In this document: positions 42,444 to 52,838 of the stretch, piece after piece
How the letters are laid out: every line of letters starts with the position of its first letter
Position numbering within the stretch: the stretch's first letter is position 1
Notes under the pieces: model-generated
What the model was told of the DNA's origin: nothing
What the model saw: only the letters and a program-made list of their open reading frames with translations
Database searches by the model: none
Program-made: the position numbers and the translations under genes
Assembly: GCA_029001845.1 (NCBI GenBank)
Contig: JAREWP010000050.1
Location: forward strand, 1-64,000
Direction of reading: 5' to 3'
From: Candidatus Magnetocorallium paracelense
GTDB lineage: Bacteria > Nitrospirota > Thermodesulfovibrionia > Thermodesulfovibrionales > Magnetobacteriaceae
Length of the DNA: 64,000 bases

Positions 42444-42836
42444 GTGGCAAGTAAAACAGTAACTTCATCGGAAGAAGCAGAAAAAGTAACGATAGAAGAC
42501 TTAGAAGAAGGCATTAGAGATATTATACATATGGCTGCCAATGATTCGAAAGTATTTCGAGGGGAAGCAAGAGCAGAGAGATTGGCAAAATGGGCAGTGA
42601 TGCTGGTAAACAGTTGGATTAAATCGGATTTCAATAACAGTTCAATTATTATTGAAAAGATTATATCTCCAAAATCATTGTTTAAATCGAATTATGACAG
42701 GCAGGTATTTGAACTGGTGCTTATTGAGGGGTTGAAAGCGAAAAAAGAGGAGATAGGCGCCACTTTGCAAAAATTATCGGAAGTATGTTCAGAGTCAGTA
42801 AAAGAGTTTATCGATAAGCTATTTAAGAAGTCTTAA
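42444..42836 (+). CDS. Hypothetical protein, 130 aa
   Basis: A GTG start with AGGAGG 12 nt upstream. The product is highly charged and mostly helical, with no signal peptide or membrane segment; SSEEAEKVTIEDLEEGIRDI and EVCSESVKEFIDKLFKKS suggest amphipathic helices. I do not recognise a family. Codon use is AT-rich, like the neighbours. Repeats lie on both sides (MITE copy 3 and the composite repeat), so it may belong to a small accessory insertion. Confidence 0.6.
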   Translation: MASKTVTSSEEAEKVTIEDLEEGIRDIIHMAANDSKVFRGEARAERLAKWAVMLVNSWIKSDFNNSSIIIEKIISPKSLFKSNYDRQVFELVLIEGLKAKKEEIGATLQKLSEVCSESVKEFIDKLFKKS

Positions 42837-42884
42837 ACAGGAGAGCGATGCGGATTTTATCGGTAAATCATGATATTCCGGGCT

Positions 42885-43050
42885 GCCACAAAGCATGAAA
42901 ATATATTAAGTGATTGAAGAACATGGTATCTTTAACCACGAAGTTCACGAAGAACACGAAGTTTTTTTTAAAAAAGAATTTTTTCTTCGTGCCCGACCTG
43001 AACTTCGTGGTTATTTAAACCCGGTCTCTAAGGGCTTATTTTCGGGATAA
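42885..43050 (+). repeat. Composite dispersed repeat, second copy
   Basis: It matches 27555-27729 nearly base for base (GCATGAAAATATATTAAGTG, AACCACGAAGTTCACGAAG, CTTCGTGGTTATTTAAACC, GGGCTTATTTTCGGGATAA) with one 9-bp AAGAACACG unit fewer. Its outer arms CCACGAAGTTCACG / CTTCGTGG are inverted, so the transcript would fold. Confidence 0.9.
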
Positions 43051-43080
43051 ATTCCCGTTATTCGCCGGAGAGAGTATTTT

Positions 43081-46000
43081 TTAGTCAATACCGATTCTCC
43101 CGGTGATTCTGTTAAGGGTCTTTAAGGCGTTTTTATAATCATATTGCCCTAATTGCTTTTCCAATAAATTATAATCCTCCTCCCAATCATATATCTCCAT
43201 AAGGTAGTCTTTAACCTCCTCGAAATACTGGTCCGCATCTGTATCGTTTTCTTTAATCAGCCGTGCAAGCCTGTCTGTGAGAGGTTTTAATTTCGCAATG
43301 TCCGATTCATCGATCTCCCTTCTGTAAGGTGTTTTATCCCGAACAGGTTCGCTGTCGCTGCTGTCCAGGGACGATATGGAAGCGAGAACCTGATTCAGAG
43401 CCTCCTCTAATTTGTCGAGCTGTCCGGCCAATTCGTTTGTGTGTTCTTCGAGAATTATCTTCTCCAGGTCCAAGGCGCTTTTGCTAAGGACGTCAGCCCC
43501 GATATTGCCTGACACGCCCTTAAGGGTATGGATAATTGATTTTGCCTGCTTTAAGTCATCGCTATGGAGGGCCTTTTTGAGCTCATCGATCGCTGCCGCC
43601 TGATTAACTCGAAATTTCAACAACATTTTGATATATGCCTTTTGATCGCCACCGATTCTTTCAAGACCCGACTCCACTGAAATGCCGGGCAAAGAAAGGG
43701 TATCACCGTCGGACGAGTTTAAACCGATTGATTTCGGGCCGACATCTTTTTCGCAGCCTCCCTTGATATCGTATTCCTCATCTGCCTCTCCATGTTCTTT
43801 AACAGGAAATCCTTTGGAAAGACGCTCGATTTCCTGATAAAGGTCATCCATCTCCGTTTTCTCTACAACGCAGGTTACCCCCATCTCCCTTGCTGCTTTT
43901 ACCTTTTCATTATCCATCTCTGAACTGGTGATCACTATAACCTGGATATTATTGTAACGCGGTTCTTTACGAACGAACTTGATTATATCCAGACCATCCA
44001 TTTCAGGCATATATAAATCCGTAATCAGAATGTCGGGCAAAAAACTGCCAATAAGAACACAGGCATGAACACTGTTTGTCGTGGATTTAACAGAGATCAA
44101 CGGGAATTTCAGTTTGATTTCCTCCTCCAGGATTAAAACAATAAGTTCGCTGTCATCAACTATGAGAATCTTTTCTACCCTCTTGTGGGTTGTCACCGAG
44201 ATATCGCAATATTTATACAAGATACGAATGAGTTCTTCCCTGCTGAATGGTTTTGACAAATAATCGTCCATCCCCGAGGCCAGACATCTCTCACGATCTC
44301 CCCGCATGGCGCCTGCGGTCATGGCCACAATGGGAACAGGGGAAACAGGTCCGGCAAGGTCTGTGGAAATCACGGACTCAATTTCCCGAATTTCTTTTGT
44401 AGCTTCGAATCCGCTCATTACCGGCATCTGGCAGTCCATAAGAATAAGGTCATAACTGTTGTCTTTAACCATATTGACAGCCTCTTGTCCATTATTCGCC
44501 AATTCTACGGTGCAGCCCAATTGACGCAGTGTCTCCATTGCCACATCCTGGTTTATTTCATTATCTTCGACCAGAAGAATACGTGCGTGGAATTTGTCTC
44601 CTCTTCCCTTTATTTCATGATAAGCGGAATCCTCTTTGGCCCTCAATTCGTTTAACACCTGCCTGCTTATCATCCCGCTTGTTTTTCCCTCCTTATGGCC
44701 GGCCCAGGCAATGGAAAGGGTCTCCATGAGCAAGGCTCTTTTGACCGGTTTTTCCAAATAGGCAGTAAAACCCAACTCCTTGAGATGGCCTGCGGCACCG
44801 GGTTTGCTTCCCGATGTGAGCATTATCAGGATAGTTTCCCGAATAAGCGGATCGGCTTTAATGGTTTTTCCCAAAACTTCTCCGTCCATGCCGGGCATAA
44901 AAAAATCTACAAGGGCCAGTTGATAAGGTCTCTGTTGCTCGGCCCCGGAACGAAGCACTTCCAAGGCTTTTTCTCCGGAGTCCACAGCTTCGCTGTCAAC
45001 CTGCCAGGAGCTTAGAAGTTCCGTGTATATATGCCGGTTTACGGAGTTGTCATCTACAATGAGAACTCGGAGACCCTTCAGGTCCGCCCTGGCAGTTTCA
45101 ATGCCGGGACTTTTGGAGGTGTCCAGCACAAGAGGAATGGTAAAAGAAAATACACTCCCCTTTCCCACATTGCTCTCTACGTGAATATCTCCGTCCATTA
45201 ATTCGACCAGTTGTTTGCAGATTGCCAAACCCAGACCGGTGCCACCGTATTTTCTCGTTGTGGAGGTATCCTCCTGAGCGAATTTATCAAAAATGATCGG
45301 GATTTTCTCAGGTTCGATTCCAATGCCGCTATCCTCGACCGTAAAGGAGAAAGAGGCTTTGCCATTGTCATTGGATAAACACTGAACGTCGATCATCACA
45401 TGGCCTTTAGAGGTGAACTTAATGGCGTTGCTCGTCAGATTGGTGAGTATCTGCCTTATTCTTCCGGCATCGCCGAAAACGCCCTGAGGCGCGTCAGGAG
45501 CAAATCGTATGATTAATTTAATTCCTTTACGTTCCGCCTGGATCGACATGAGCTGCGCCACGTCTTCCAGCATCGTATGTATGTTAAAAGGGATCGGTTC
45601 AAGCTCCAGTTTGCCTGCCTCAATTTTGGAAAAATCCAGAATATCATTTATAATGGTCAGAAGCGAATCGGCAGATCGTTGAATGCTGTTTGCATACCCC
45701 CTCTGAGACGAGGTCATCTCCGTATCCAGGAGCAGTTCCGTCATGCCGATGATCCCGTTCATGGGCGTACGGATTTCATGAGACATGTTGGCGAGAAATT
45801 CGCTTTTCGATCTGTTGGCCAGTTCAGCCATATCCCTGGCCTTTCTGATCTCCACTTCCGCCTTTTTACGGTCTGTTATATCCAGAATTCCCCCTTCAAG
45901 ATAACCTTGCTCTTCATACAAAGTGGCGCTCAATATAAAATTCCTCACCGTACCGTCAGTCAGGAAGCCTGAAAATTCGAAATTATCGACTTTCCCCTTC

Positions 46001-47211
46001 TCCCTGAGGATTTTAATAAGCTCTTCCCGCCTGCCCGGTTCGGTATATACATCCTTTGAAACGAATTTTTCGATAAATTCCTCCACATTATTATAACCGA
46101 ATAATCGGGCCAGAGCAGGGTTGGCGGCAAGCACCCTGGACCCGTCTATGGTAGTTCTATAAAGACCTACAATTGCTGTTTTATAAAGATTCTTGAATTT
46201 TTCCTCACTTGCTTTCAGTTCCTTTGTCCTGAAATCGACTTTTCTTCTGAGCTGCCGGTTCAAGAAGAGGATACTCAACAACCCCAGAGTAGCGATCGAT
46301 GTCAGAAATATAACGATCTGGGCGTTATTCGGCCTCCATGGTTCGGACTTGAGACCGATCCATTTCCTGTAGATAGCCTTTCTTTCCTCCCGGCTTATTG
46401 AGGCCAGTCCCTTTTCCAGGAGATAATGTAGTTCCGGTTGATCTTTTGCCGACGCCACGCCCAGTTGGAAGACAAAGCCGGATTCTCCGGCCACACGGAG
46501 GTTCTGAATCGCGTTTTTTTCGATATGCCACGAAGCTGACGCCAGGTTAGCGATAAAAGCGTCCGCCCTGCCGTATGAAACTTCATACAGTCCTGCCTCG
46601 ATGTGGGATACAGAAACAAGGTCCAGATAGGGAAAATCGTTTTTTAAAAATTCATGGGCGCCATAATCTTTGACAACAGCCACTCTTTTTCCTCTAAGGT
46701 CGGCCATGGAGGATATCTTGTCTGTCTTGGTATTTACGATAATGACTGCCGGAAACTCCAGGTATGGTTCTGTAAAGAGCATATGCCTGTCACGCTCAGG
46801 GGTTCTGACTGCGGCAGTAAGCATGGAAAGTCTCCTGTCCTTCATTTTTGTAAGGGTTTCGGACCAGCTCTTTTGAGACTCCATCAGAATTTGCAGGCCC
46901 AGTCTTTTTTCGATGAGAGCCATATAGTCTGCCACTATACCGGAGAAGTTGCCTTCTTTATCTATGAATTCGACAGGCGGCCATTTCGGATTCGAGGAAG
47001 CAAAAATGACCGGATGTTCTGCAAGCCATATTCTTTCCTCTTCCGTTAATTCAAGCTCCACGCCTCCCGCTTCCTTCTCGTTTCCGTGACATGTTGTCGC
47101 AGTAAAAGATAGCAGAATAAATAAGAGGGTTGCGATCGTTGTTATAAAACCGTATTTCACCATGTAAAAAATACTTCTCATAGTAATCACATCAGATATA
47201 TGAAGACACAT
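43081..47211 (-). CDS. Multi-domain hybrid sensor histidine kinase
   Basis: A 1376-residue protein. In order: signal or anchor helix; periplasmic solute-binding (SBP_bac_3) domain, about 50-290 ([19 protein letters not shown]); membrane helix about 297-318; PAS about 340-455; HisKA with His478 ([20 protein letters not shown]); HATPase about 590-700 ([14 protein letters not shown]); three receivers with phospho-acceptors Asp769, Asp926 and Asp1065; and an HPt domain with His1228 ([13 protein letters not shown]). This is a complete phosphorelay in one chain, close to BvgS/TorS layouts. The amino-acid-like ligand is inferred. No output regulator is adjacent, and no diguanylate cyclase domain is present. 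A Met at 47181 is an alternative start. Confidence 0.93.
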   Translation of the reverse strand: MCLHISDVITMRSIFYMVKYGFITTIATLLFILLSFTATTCHGNEKEAGGVELELTEEERIWLAEHPVIFASSNPKWPPVEFIDKEGNFSGIVADYMALIEKRLGLQILMESQKSWSETLTKMKDRRLSMLTAAVRTPERDRHMLFTEPYLEFPAVIIVNTKTDKISSMADLRGKRVAVVKDYGAHEFLKNDFPYLDLVSVSHIEAGLYEVSYGRADAFIANLASASWHIEKNAIQNLRVAGESGFVFQLGVASAKDQPELHYLLEKGLASISREERKAIYRKWIGLKSEPWRPNNAQIVIFLTSIATLGLLSILFLNRQLRRKVDFRTKELKASEEKFKNLYKTAIVGLYRTTIDGSRVLAANPALARLFGYNNVEEFIEKFVSKDVYTEPGRREELIKILREKGKVDNFEFSGFLTDGTVRNFILSATLYEEQGYLEGGILDITDRKKAEVEIRKARDMAELANRSKSEFLANMSHEIRTPMNGIIGMTELLLDTEMTSSQRGYANSIQRSADSLLTIINDILDFSKIEAGKLELEPIPFNIHTMLEDVAQLMSIQAERKGIKLIIRFAPDAPQGVFGDAGRIRQILTNLTSNAIKFTSKGHVMIDVQCLSNDNGKASFSFTVEDSGIGIEPEKIPIIFDKFAQEDTSTTRKYGGTGLGLAICKQLVELMDGDIHVESNVGKGSVFSFTIPLVLDTSKSPGIETARADLKGLRVLIVDDNSVNRHIYTELLSSWQVDSEAVDSGEKALEVLRSGAEQQRPYQLALVDFFMPGMDGEVLGKTIKADPLIRETILIMLTSGSKPGAAGHLKELGFTAYLEKPVKRALLMETLSIAWAGHKEGKTSGMISRQVLNELRAKEDSAYHEIKGRGDKFHARILLVEDNEINQDVAMETLRQLGCTVELANNGQEAVNMVKDNSYDLILMDCQMPVMSGFEATKEIREIESVISTDLAGPVSPVPIVAMTAGAMRGDRERCLASGMDDYLSKPFSREELIRILYKYCDISVTTHKRVEKILIVDDSELIVLILEEEIKLKFPLISVKSTTNSVHACVLIGSFLPDILITDLYMPEMDGLDIIKFVRKEPRYNNIQVIVITSSEMDNEKVKAAREMGVTCVVEKTEMDDLYQEIERLSKGFPVKEHGEADEEYDIKGGCEKDVGPKSIGLNSSDGDTLSLPGISVESGLERIGGDQKAYIKMLLKFRVNQAAAIDELKKALHSDDLKQAKSIIHTLKGVSGNIGADVLSKSALDLEKIILEEHTNELAGQLDKLEEALNQVLASISSLDSSDSEPVRDKTPYRREIDESDIAKLKPLTDRLARLIKENDTDADQYFEEVKDYLMEIYDWEEDYNLLEKQLGQYDYKNALKTLNRITGRIGID

Positions 47212-47314
47212 GCCTGGATTATACTAAATTTTAATTTACTATGTCAGTGGAAATAAAAAAATGGTAATAGTTCATAGGAGTTAGAGATCAGAGGTCTGTT
47301 TAATGTGTTAGAGT

Positions 47315-47448
47315 CAATGTCATTCACTTAAGGAGCAAAGCACCATCCGCCTTCAGCGGCTAAACTCGAAGGCTCCGCTTCGCTGCGCCTTCTCAAACAT
47401 GACCCGCTTACGTCGGAAGGTGCTTCACCCCTTAAGTGAATGGTATTG
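47315..47448. mobile_element. 134-bp MITE, copy 4, with 9-bp target duplication
   Basis: CAATGTCATTCACTTAAGG at the left and CCTTAAGTGAATGGTATTG at the right form the ends. Direct repeats GTGTTAGAG flank it at 47305-47313 and 47449-47457. Same length as copy 1, inverted interior. Confidence 0.9.
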
Positions 47449-47457
47449 GTGTTAGAG

Positions 47458-48240
47458 CCTTATTTCGGTCATATATGAGCAAATGATAACAAAACGGGCA
47501 ATAGATAAAGAAATTATAGCAGGAACTGACCTCTGATCCCTGACCCCCGTGAACTGTTACAAAAGATGAAGTTATACTGAGAGATTGGGGAAATTGTGTG
47601 CAAAGGAATCATTTATTAGTGACTGAATGACGAAAAATGGCAATAACTGACAAATTATATCATGGAATCAATTATGATTCAACGATCGTTGTTGTGGTTA
47701 ATTTAAATTGGATAGGACTTTTCATTTTTTCATGCGGTTTTGCGGGCTGCTGTCAAAAATGTAGCCGCAGGCTTTAGCCTGCGCGAACCGTTGGTCAGAT
47801 GAACCCGGTCGCAGGCTGAAGCCTGCGGCTACATATAAAGACATCCGCCCGAAGGATGCTAACTTGACGTTTAGGAATTTCAAAACAGTCGCATTTGTGA
47901 GATCACCTGCCTGCAGGTGACCTCTGCGGTGCGCTTGCAAGATGCCGCCGGTGGTCACCCGTGGGCGGGTGACTCCCACAATCTGTGGGGGAAAGTAAAG
48001 CCCGCTGAAGGACGCTAACTTAACGAAAGAGGCTTTAAAACACTTCCTGTTCTCTTCAACTGCCTACAGTTTCTATGGCATAAAGATATTTACGATCAAC
48101 GATCACATCATAAAGAGATGTCCTGAAAGATGGTATGGTTCTTGTATTATTGTTTTTTATGCTCTTACAGAGCCTTAAAGTAAAGATATATTATTGATAT
48201 TGTTTCGCATAAGGAAAGGAGGCAGGAAAAGCTAAAAACG
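47458..48240. other. Gene-free repeat spacer before the riboswitch
   Basis: No credible coding region. It holds a GATCAGAGGTCAG-type piece (47525-47560), the long GCAGGC element (47757-47834), and a block bracketed by direct repeats GAAGGATGCTAACTTGACG (47851) and GAAGGACGCTAACTTAACG (48007). That block contains several hairpins such as CACCTGCCTGCAGGTG and CACCCGTGGGCGGGTG. Confidence 0.7.
48131..48146 (+). promoter_or_regulatory. Weak sigma-54-like site upstream of the riboswitch
   Basis: TGGTATGGTTCTTGTA keeps the GG at -24 and TTG at -12 with correct spacing but has GT for the near-invariant GC. It would give a leader starting about 85 nt before the aptamer. Speculative. Confidence 0.25.
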
Positions 48241-48322
48241 ATTATCTCTCGAAAAGGCAAACCGGTCGTGAGGCCGGGACGCAAATGCGCGGGTCTCTTT
48301 GAGACAGCCGACTTACCGAAGG
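48241..48322 (+). ncRNA. Cyclic-di-GMP-I (GEMM) riboswitch
   Basis: The GEMM-I core is intact: AAGGCAAACC, a P2 hairpin closed by a GTGA (GNRA) loop, the GGGACGCAAA ligand strand, a P3 hairpin GGTCTC-TTT-GAGAC, then CAGCCGACTTACCGAAGG. These match the consensus GGGCAAACC, GNRA, GGGACGCAAAG and GGTTACCG. The ribosome site GGAGG of the next gene begins at the 3' edge of P1, which suggests translational control by c-di-GMP; no terminator hairpin with a T-run is seen between aptamer and start. Confidence 0.92.
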
Positions 48323-48332
48323 AGGAAATAAA

Positions 48333-48662
48333 ATGGTAATTACAGAATATGTAAGCACATTAAGCAGCCCAAGAAAAATAAGTCTTGCCTTTGCTATTGC
48401 TCTTTCGCTTTTATTCTCTTTACGACTGTTTACAGGGGAGTTTTTTACATACTCCCAATGCGCTCCCCTTGGCAGCTCTTTGTTTTTATTGGTTTTGTTT
48501 ACAGGAAGCACAGTGGTGGTGACCATAGAAGCAATAAGGATATTGATACAGAGGATTCACTGGTCAGACAGGCAACATTTTATAGTCGTGCGCTTTCTAT
48601 GGTTATTTATTTTCAGCATTCAAATGATCGGCTTAAGCATAAATCGCTTTTTCTTGTTATAG
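48333..48662 (+). CDS. Unknown small membrane protein controlled by c-di-GMP riboswitch
   Basis: A 109-residue protein; AAGGAGG lies 7 nt before ATG. Three hydrophobic segments are at about residues 18-34, 46-67 and 85-108 (LAFAIALSLLFSLRLF, GSSLFLLVLFTGSTVVVTI, FLWLFIFSIQMIGLSINRFF), with an Arg-rich loop (RILIQRIHWSDRQH). I recognise no family. The dedicated riboswitch implies a role in a c-di-GMP-governed behaviour such as surface attachment, pili or envelope change. It is a single gene with repeats on both sides. Confidence 0.7.
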   Translation: MVITEYVSTLSSPRKISLAFAIALSLLFSLRLFTGEFFTYSQCAPLGSSLFLLVLFTGSTVVVTIEAIRILIQRIHWSDRQHFIVVRFLWLFIFSIQMIGLSINRFFLL

Positions 48663-48822
48663 TAGTAGGATTCCATTTTTTCAGGCACAATTTTAACAAC
48701 CTGACTCTTGGATGATTCACAGTCGTCATTCCCGCAATCCCTTAGGCGGGAAACCGGCGTTCTTGAACACCTTCCGAATTTTTGGCTCTACCTCCAATTA
48801 CTTCTCACATAAAGACGTAAAA

Positions 48823-48901
48823 AAATGTAGCCAACGGCTTTAACCGGCGTGGACCGTTAGTCAACCGAACCCGGTCGCAGGCTGAAACCTGCGGCTACAT
48901 T
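48823..48901. repeat. GCAGGC palindrome, long diverged form
   Basis: AAATGTAGCCAACGGCTTTAA ends are diverged, but the central GGACCGTTAGTCAACCGAAC and the GCAGGCTGAAACCTGC hairpin match 47757-47834. No gene is seen from 48663 to 49112. Confidence 0.75.
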
Positions 48902-49112
48902 TATGAACCTGCCGGAGAGCATTAACTTATAACATTTTGAGTCCACGTGTAAGCAATAATATCTATTTCCGATCATCATGGATTATGGTATTTTCGACAT
49001 CCCGGGGGGCTATCGGTTTTTGCGTCAATTGTGTTTTAATATCTGTTCACAGTCAATGTTTGCCGATTTTGAGCATGATACTATCTTTTGGATCTGACAA
49101 CGGCTATAAATA

Positions 49113-50060
49113 ATGAGCAATCTTCCTAAGTATTTACTTACCCTGCCTGAGCTTGCCGACATTTCAGGCGAACCGGAATCGGGAATAAAGAAGTCCTTTG
49201 GCAATGAGTCTTTTATAAATCTCCCGGGAAATAAGACTGCCCTGTCACCGGGTGCTGTAAAAGAATTTCTCCTTAACCTTGGTATGGATTACTCTTTCAG
49301 GGTGTTGGCTCATATTAATTTAAGGGGCGGCATTGGAAAAACAACAACAACGATAACCACAGCCACAAGGGCTGTACAGTACGGGTTTAAGACAGCTGTC
49401 CTTGATCTCGATCCTCAGGGTTCATCGTCTCTCGCCTTTGATATGGCCCCGGAAGAAGACGACCCGATATTTTACGATGTCTGGCAGAATCCTGCGAATC
49501 TTTTGATGCCTTCCATGGGCATGATCGAAGAAAACTTATATTTACTGCCATCTTCTCTTGAAAATGCGCTCCTTGATTCGAGCCTCTTAAATCCTGCTTC
49601 ACAAAAGAATGCAGTGAAGGGGGTATGTGAGATACTAAAGGAAGAGGGATTCGATCTCGTACTGATAGACTGCCCTCCATCATTGGGCGCTGCCGTTATA
49701 TCCGCCATATGCGCTGCCGACAGTGTTATTATTCCGGTATGCAGCGACGCTTTTTCCATGAAAGGTCTTCAGTTGACTTTAAAGGAAATCACTTCCATTT
49801 GTGACACCTTTACGATAAGCACTCCGGAAATAAGGATTCTCTATAACAAATTTGACAGGCGGATCAACCTGTCCGGCATCGCTCTGAATGAACTCTCTTC
49901 AACTTACGGGGATTTACTGATCCCTGTATTTATCAGAACAAGCACTGAATTCGCAAAGGCCCTTGCCGGTAAAGAGACGATCTTTGCATCGACCAGAAAG
50001 AGTACGGCAAGGGACGATTTCGATAAGTATGTAAGGTATATTTTGAATTTGCAAAAATAA
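49113..50060 (+). CDS. ParA/MinD-family ATPase
   Basis: A 315-residue protein. About 75 N-terminal residues (TLPELADISGEPESGIKKSF) look like a DNA-binding or MerR-like leader. The deviant Walker A is LRGGIGKTTTTITTATRAV, then AVLDLDPQGSSSLAF and FDLVLIDCPPSLGAAV. These are ParA/Soj motifs for ATP-driven positioning on the nucleoid. There is no ParB gene nearby; it is followed 2 bp later by a DUF697-like membrane protein and then AlaX, suggesting a housekeeping operon rather than a plasmid partition unit. Confidence 0.85.
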   Translation: MSNLPKYLLTLPELADISGEPESGIKKSFGNESFINLPGNKTALSPGAVKEFLLNLGMDYSFRVLAHINLRGGIGKTTTTITTATRAVQYGFKTAVLDLDPQGSSSLAFDMAPEEDDPIFYDVWQNPANLLMPSMGMIEENLYLLPSSLENALLDSSLLNPASQKNAVKGVCEILKEEGFDLVLIDCPPSLGAAVISAICAADSVIIPVCSDAFSMKGLQLTLKEITSICDTFTISTPEIRILYNKFDRRINLSGIALNELSSTYGDLLIPVFIRTSTEFAKALAGKETIFASTRKSTARDDFDKYVRYILNLQK

Positions 50061-50062
50061 CG

Positions 50063-50623
50063 ATGGCTGAGACGAAAGTTAAACGAACAAGGCGTCGGTT
50101 GTATGAGTCGGCGCCGGGCGAAGACAGAGTTCTTTTACAGGAAACACCGGTAATCGAGAACCGATCCAGGGAAAAAGAGGCGTTAAAGATAATCGGCAGG
50201 TACGTGAAGTGGTCCATGGGAACATCGTTTATTCCCATACCGTTGCTGGATACTGCTTTCATAACGGTCATACAGATCAGGATGTTAAAGAAACTATGCC
50301 TGCTCTATGACATGGAGTTTTCAAAGCAGAGGGTAAAGGCTGTAACAGCCTCATTTATCGGCGGACTCCATACCGGACTGATTGCAGGAAGTCTTTCCAA
50401 GACGCTTCCTCTGTTCGGACTTGCCGGTGCAGTCACTTCCATGGCGGTTATCTCCGGAGCAATAACGTATGCCATAGGCAAGGTTTTTGTTCAGCATTTT
50501 GAAACAGGAGGAACGCTTCTCGATTTCGATCCCCGTACGTTTAAAGAGACTTTTTTAAAAAATTATAAAGAGGGTCAGAAGCTTAGGGCTGAGAAAAAGG
50601 AGATTTTTTATGGTGAAGACTGA
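50063..50623 (+). CDS. DUF697-like (YcjF-type) membrane protein
   Basis: A 186-residue protein with a basic N-terminus. The core IIGRYVKWSMGTSFIPIPLL, then LDTAFITVIQIRMLKKLC and GLAGAVTSMAVISGAITYAIGKVFVQHF, has two or three hydrophobic helices of the DUF697 family. DUF697 domains accompany small GTPases or stand alone; function is unknown. The gene begins 2 bp after the ParA-like gene and overlaps the alaX-like gene by 14 bp, so the three are translationally linked. Confidence 0.75.
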   Translation: MAETKVKRTRRRLYESAPGEDRVLLQETPVIENRSREKEALKIIGRYVKWSMGTSFIPIPLLDTAFITVIQIRMLKKLCLLYDMEFSKQRVKAVTASFIGGLHTGLIAGSLSKTLPLFGLAGAVTSMAVISGAITYAIGKVFVQHFETGGTLLDFDPRTFKETFLKNYKEGQKLRAEKKEIFYGED

Positions 50624-51728
50624 AAAACTTTTTTATCAAGATCCCTATCTTACGGATTTTACGGCAACAGTTATAGACCTCTCCCCCAATGGCGTGGTCC
50701 TGGACAGGACAAATTTTTATCCCCAAGGGGGATATCAGGAATCGGATTCGGGTACATTAAGGGTCGGACAGGAGACTCTCGATGTTGTAAAGGTTACCGA
50801 TGAAGATGGCGTTGTTTATCATCAAATCGGCTCGGATTACAAGATTTATATCAATGACAGGGTGGAAGGTGTCATCGACCGAGAAAAGAGATGGTATCTC
50901 TCTGTTTTGCATACAACGCAGCACATACTGTCAAGGATCATTTTCAACAAGTATAAACTCCACACAATGCGCTCGGATTTCAGCATGAAGGGAGGAATGA
51001 TTCTTTTTTCGACCAACTTCAGGAACGAGTGGATCGAAGAGATTGAAGAGGAATTCCATCGTATTGTACGTAAGGAGGCCCCTGTGGAACGGTTGATATC
51101 CGGAGATGATATAAGAATCAAGGTAGGAGAAATCGATAACAGTCCCTGCGGGGGCACCCATGTTTCCAATACATCCGATTTAAGCAGTGTGTACCTGCTT
51201 GGAACGGATAAGGGGAAACTGCTTTTTGACGGCGGCCATTTCGGGTTGCTCAGACTGAGGACTTCCAGCAGAAAATTCTACAGGATAGAAAAGATGTTTA
51301 ATTTCCCTGAAGATGTTCTCACTACAGTGGAAAGGACGATAGATAATTACAACTCCATATCGTCAAGCCTTGACGACTTCAGAAAGGAGTTCTTACTCAG
51401 GGCCTTTAAAGACGACTCCCTTTCCAGGCGAATTAACGACATAACGGTATCGGTTATCGTTAATAACGATCTCGATTCCAAAGTTATCAAGAAAACCCTG
51501 AAAATGAAAGGAGTAACATATTGCTCAGATATGTACATAATAGGTATTGGATCGAAGCTGATCGTTCTTTCTATGTCCGATAAGGTAAACACCCTTGAAT
51601 TATGCCAATCTGTCATAAATTCCGGATCCTCGATAACCGGAGGGGGGAACAGAAAGAGAACGGATATGTCCTTTGAAGGTCTTGACATAAACGATGTAAT
51701 CGAGATGGTGTTGTCCAATGTACGGTAG
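50610..51728 (+). CDS. Alanyl-tRNA editing protein (AlaX/AlaRS-like, with DHHA1)
   Basis: A 372-residue protein without a synthetase domain. The editing site is SVLHTTQHILSRIIF (HxxxH) plus SPCGGTHVSNTSDL (CGGTH), which bind zinc and clear Ser or Gly mischarged on tRNA-Ala. The C-terminal ~120 residues resemble DHHA1, so it is the long AlaX form. It overlaps the DUF697 gene by 14 bp. It acts in the cytoplasm as a trans-editing factor. Confidence 0.87.
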   Translation: MVKTEKLFYQDPYLTDFTATVIDLSPNGVVLDRTNFYPQGGYQESDSGTLRVGQETLDVVKVTDEDGVVYHQIGSDYKIYINDRVEGVIDREKRWYLSVLHTTQHILSRIIFNKYKLHTMRSDFSMKGGMILFSTNFRNEWIEEIEEEFHRIVRKEAPVERLISGDDIRIKVGEIDNSPCGGTHVSNTSDLSSVYLLGTDKGKLLFDGGHFGLLRLRTSSRKFYRIEKMFNFPEDVLTTVERTIDNYNSISSSLDDFRKEFLLRAFKDDSLSRRINDITVSVIVNNDLDSKVIKKTLKMKGVTYCSDMYIIGIGSKLIVLSMSDKVNTLELCQSVINSGSSITGGGNRKRTDMSFEGLDINDVIEMVLSNVR

Positions 51729-51836
51729 GAGCTGTGAGCACTAAATCCTCTATATGTTAAATTTTTCGCAAAAGAGTCATTTTTTTATTATGCTGAAGCT
51801 ATTATGGCGACTGCTTTGCCGGTTTAGAGAGTCATA

Positions 51837-52838
51837 ATGAAGAAGATACAAAAAAGAATACTCACTGACGACAGATTGAATGTCGAACGCGTTGGTTATG
51901 TTCATGTTTATATAACAAAGCAGTGTAATTTAACATGTCGTCACTGTTATACGAACTCTTCTCCTGACGAGAAATTTATGCTTCCCCTTGACTTCTGGCT
52001 CGATGTCTTTGGTCAATTGAACGATCTGGGAGTCAGAACCATACATATAGAAGGCGGAGAGCCCTTACTTTTTCCAAAGATCGAGGAGATTATTAAGTTT
52101 ATATCCTCATCGTCGAGGATTAAAGAGCTGCTTATCGTGTCAAACGGCATTGTCGCTACAAAGGAGAGGCTGAAAGCGCTTATGGATGCGGGATTGAAAA
52201 AAATTGCCATTTCACTGGATTCATTAAATGGAGATATTCATAACGAGTTGCGTAATCCCTCCCATAAGTTCGCCATGCAGGCAATTAAGGATGCTCTGGA
52301 TACAGGTCTGTACACAAGAGTAAGCACAGTGATCAACAGAAAGAATATAGGGGATATGGGCAATTTTATAAATTATCTCAGTGATTTGGGAGTCAACACC
52401 ATTAACCTGGACTGGTTTAACGGAGCCGGGCGGGGCTACGATTTGCGCGGAGAATTCCAGGTAACCGAAAGGGACGAAGAGCTTTTAAGGGGGTTTGAAG
52501 ATTCTGTCAGCGAATTTGTTATGAACCGAAGTAAAAGCGGGACGATCTTAAGTATCGATCTCCCCCAATGGTATGAGAGAAGAGACTCTTTTCTTGTCAG
52601 TGATCCTGTTGCTACACACTTCCTTGAATGCGACGCAATACGAAAACAGTTGTCTATAGATGAAAAAGGTAATGTTTTGCCCTGTTTTATCTATTCCGGC
52701 GGACCGGAAAGTATTGGAAGTCTTCGTACCTTAACAATGGAAGATATCATTTACGATCGATTAAGGCATCTTCCTGTCGGTTGTCCCATAGGCGTCAGAA
52801 AACATATCTTTTATCAGTCAGGGAAGCTTGATGAATAG
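51837..52838 (+). CDS. Radical SAM protein
   Basis: A 333-residue protein with the cluster motif in YITKQCNLTCRHCYTN (Cys30, Cys34, Cys37), HIEGGEPLLFPKIEE (GGE motif), AISLDSLNGDIHNELRN and VINRKNIGD. The C-terminus has LECDAIRKQLSIDEKGNVLP and PCFIYSGG, a reduced SPASM-like cysteine region, plus GCPIGVRKHIFY. That set belongs to the peptide- or cofactor-modifying branch (PqqE, HemW-like, SPASM). The gene overlaps the next by 8 bp. Substrate unknown; no precursor peptide is obvious. Confidence 0.85.
   Translation: MKKIQKRILTDDRLNVERVGYVHVYITKQCNLTCRHCYTNSSPDEKFMLPLDFWLDVFGQLNDLGVRTIHIEGGEPLLFPKIEEIIKFISSSSRIKELLIVSNGIVATKERLKALMDAGLKKIAISLDSLNGDIHNELRNPSHKFAMQAIKDALDTGLYTRVSTVINRKNIGDMGNFINYLSDLGVNTINLDWFNGAGRGYDLRGEFQVTERDEELLRGFEDSVSEFVMNRSKSGTILSIDLPQWYERRDSFLVSDPVATHFLECDAIRKQLSIDEKGNVLPCFIYSGGPESIGSLRTLTMEDIIYDRLRHLPVGCPIGVRKHIFYQSGKLDE

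Noticed and set aside
47722-47979. 85-codon minus-strand frame
   Set aside because: It consists of GCAGGC repeat and hairpin sequence.
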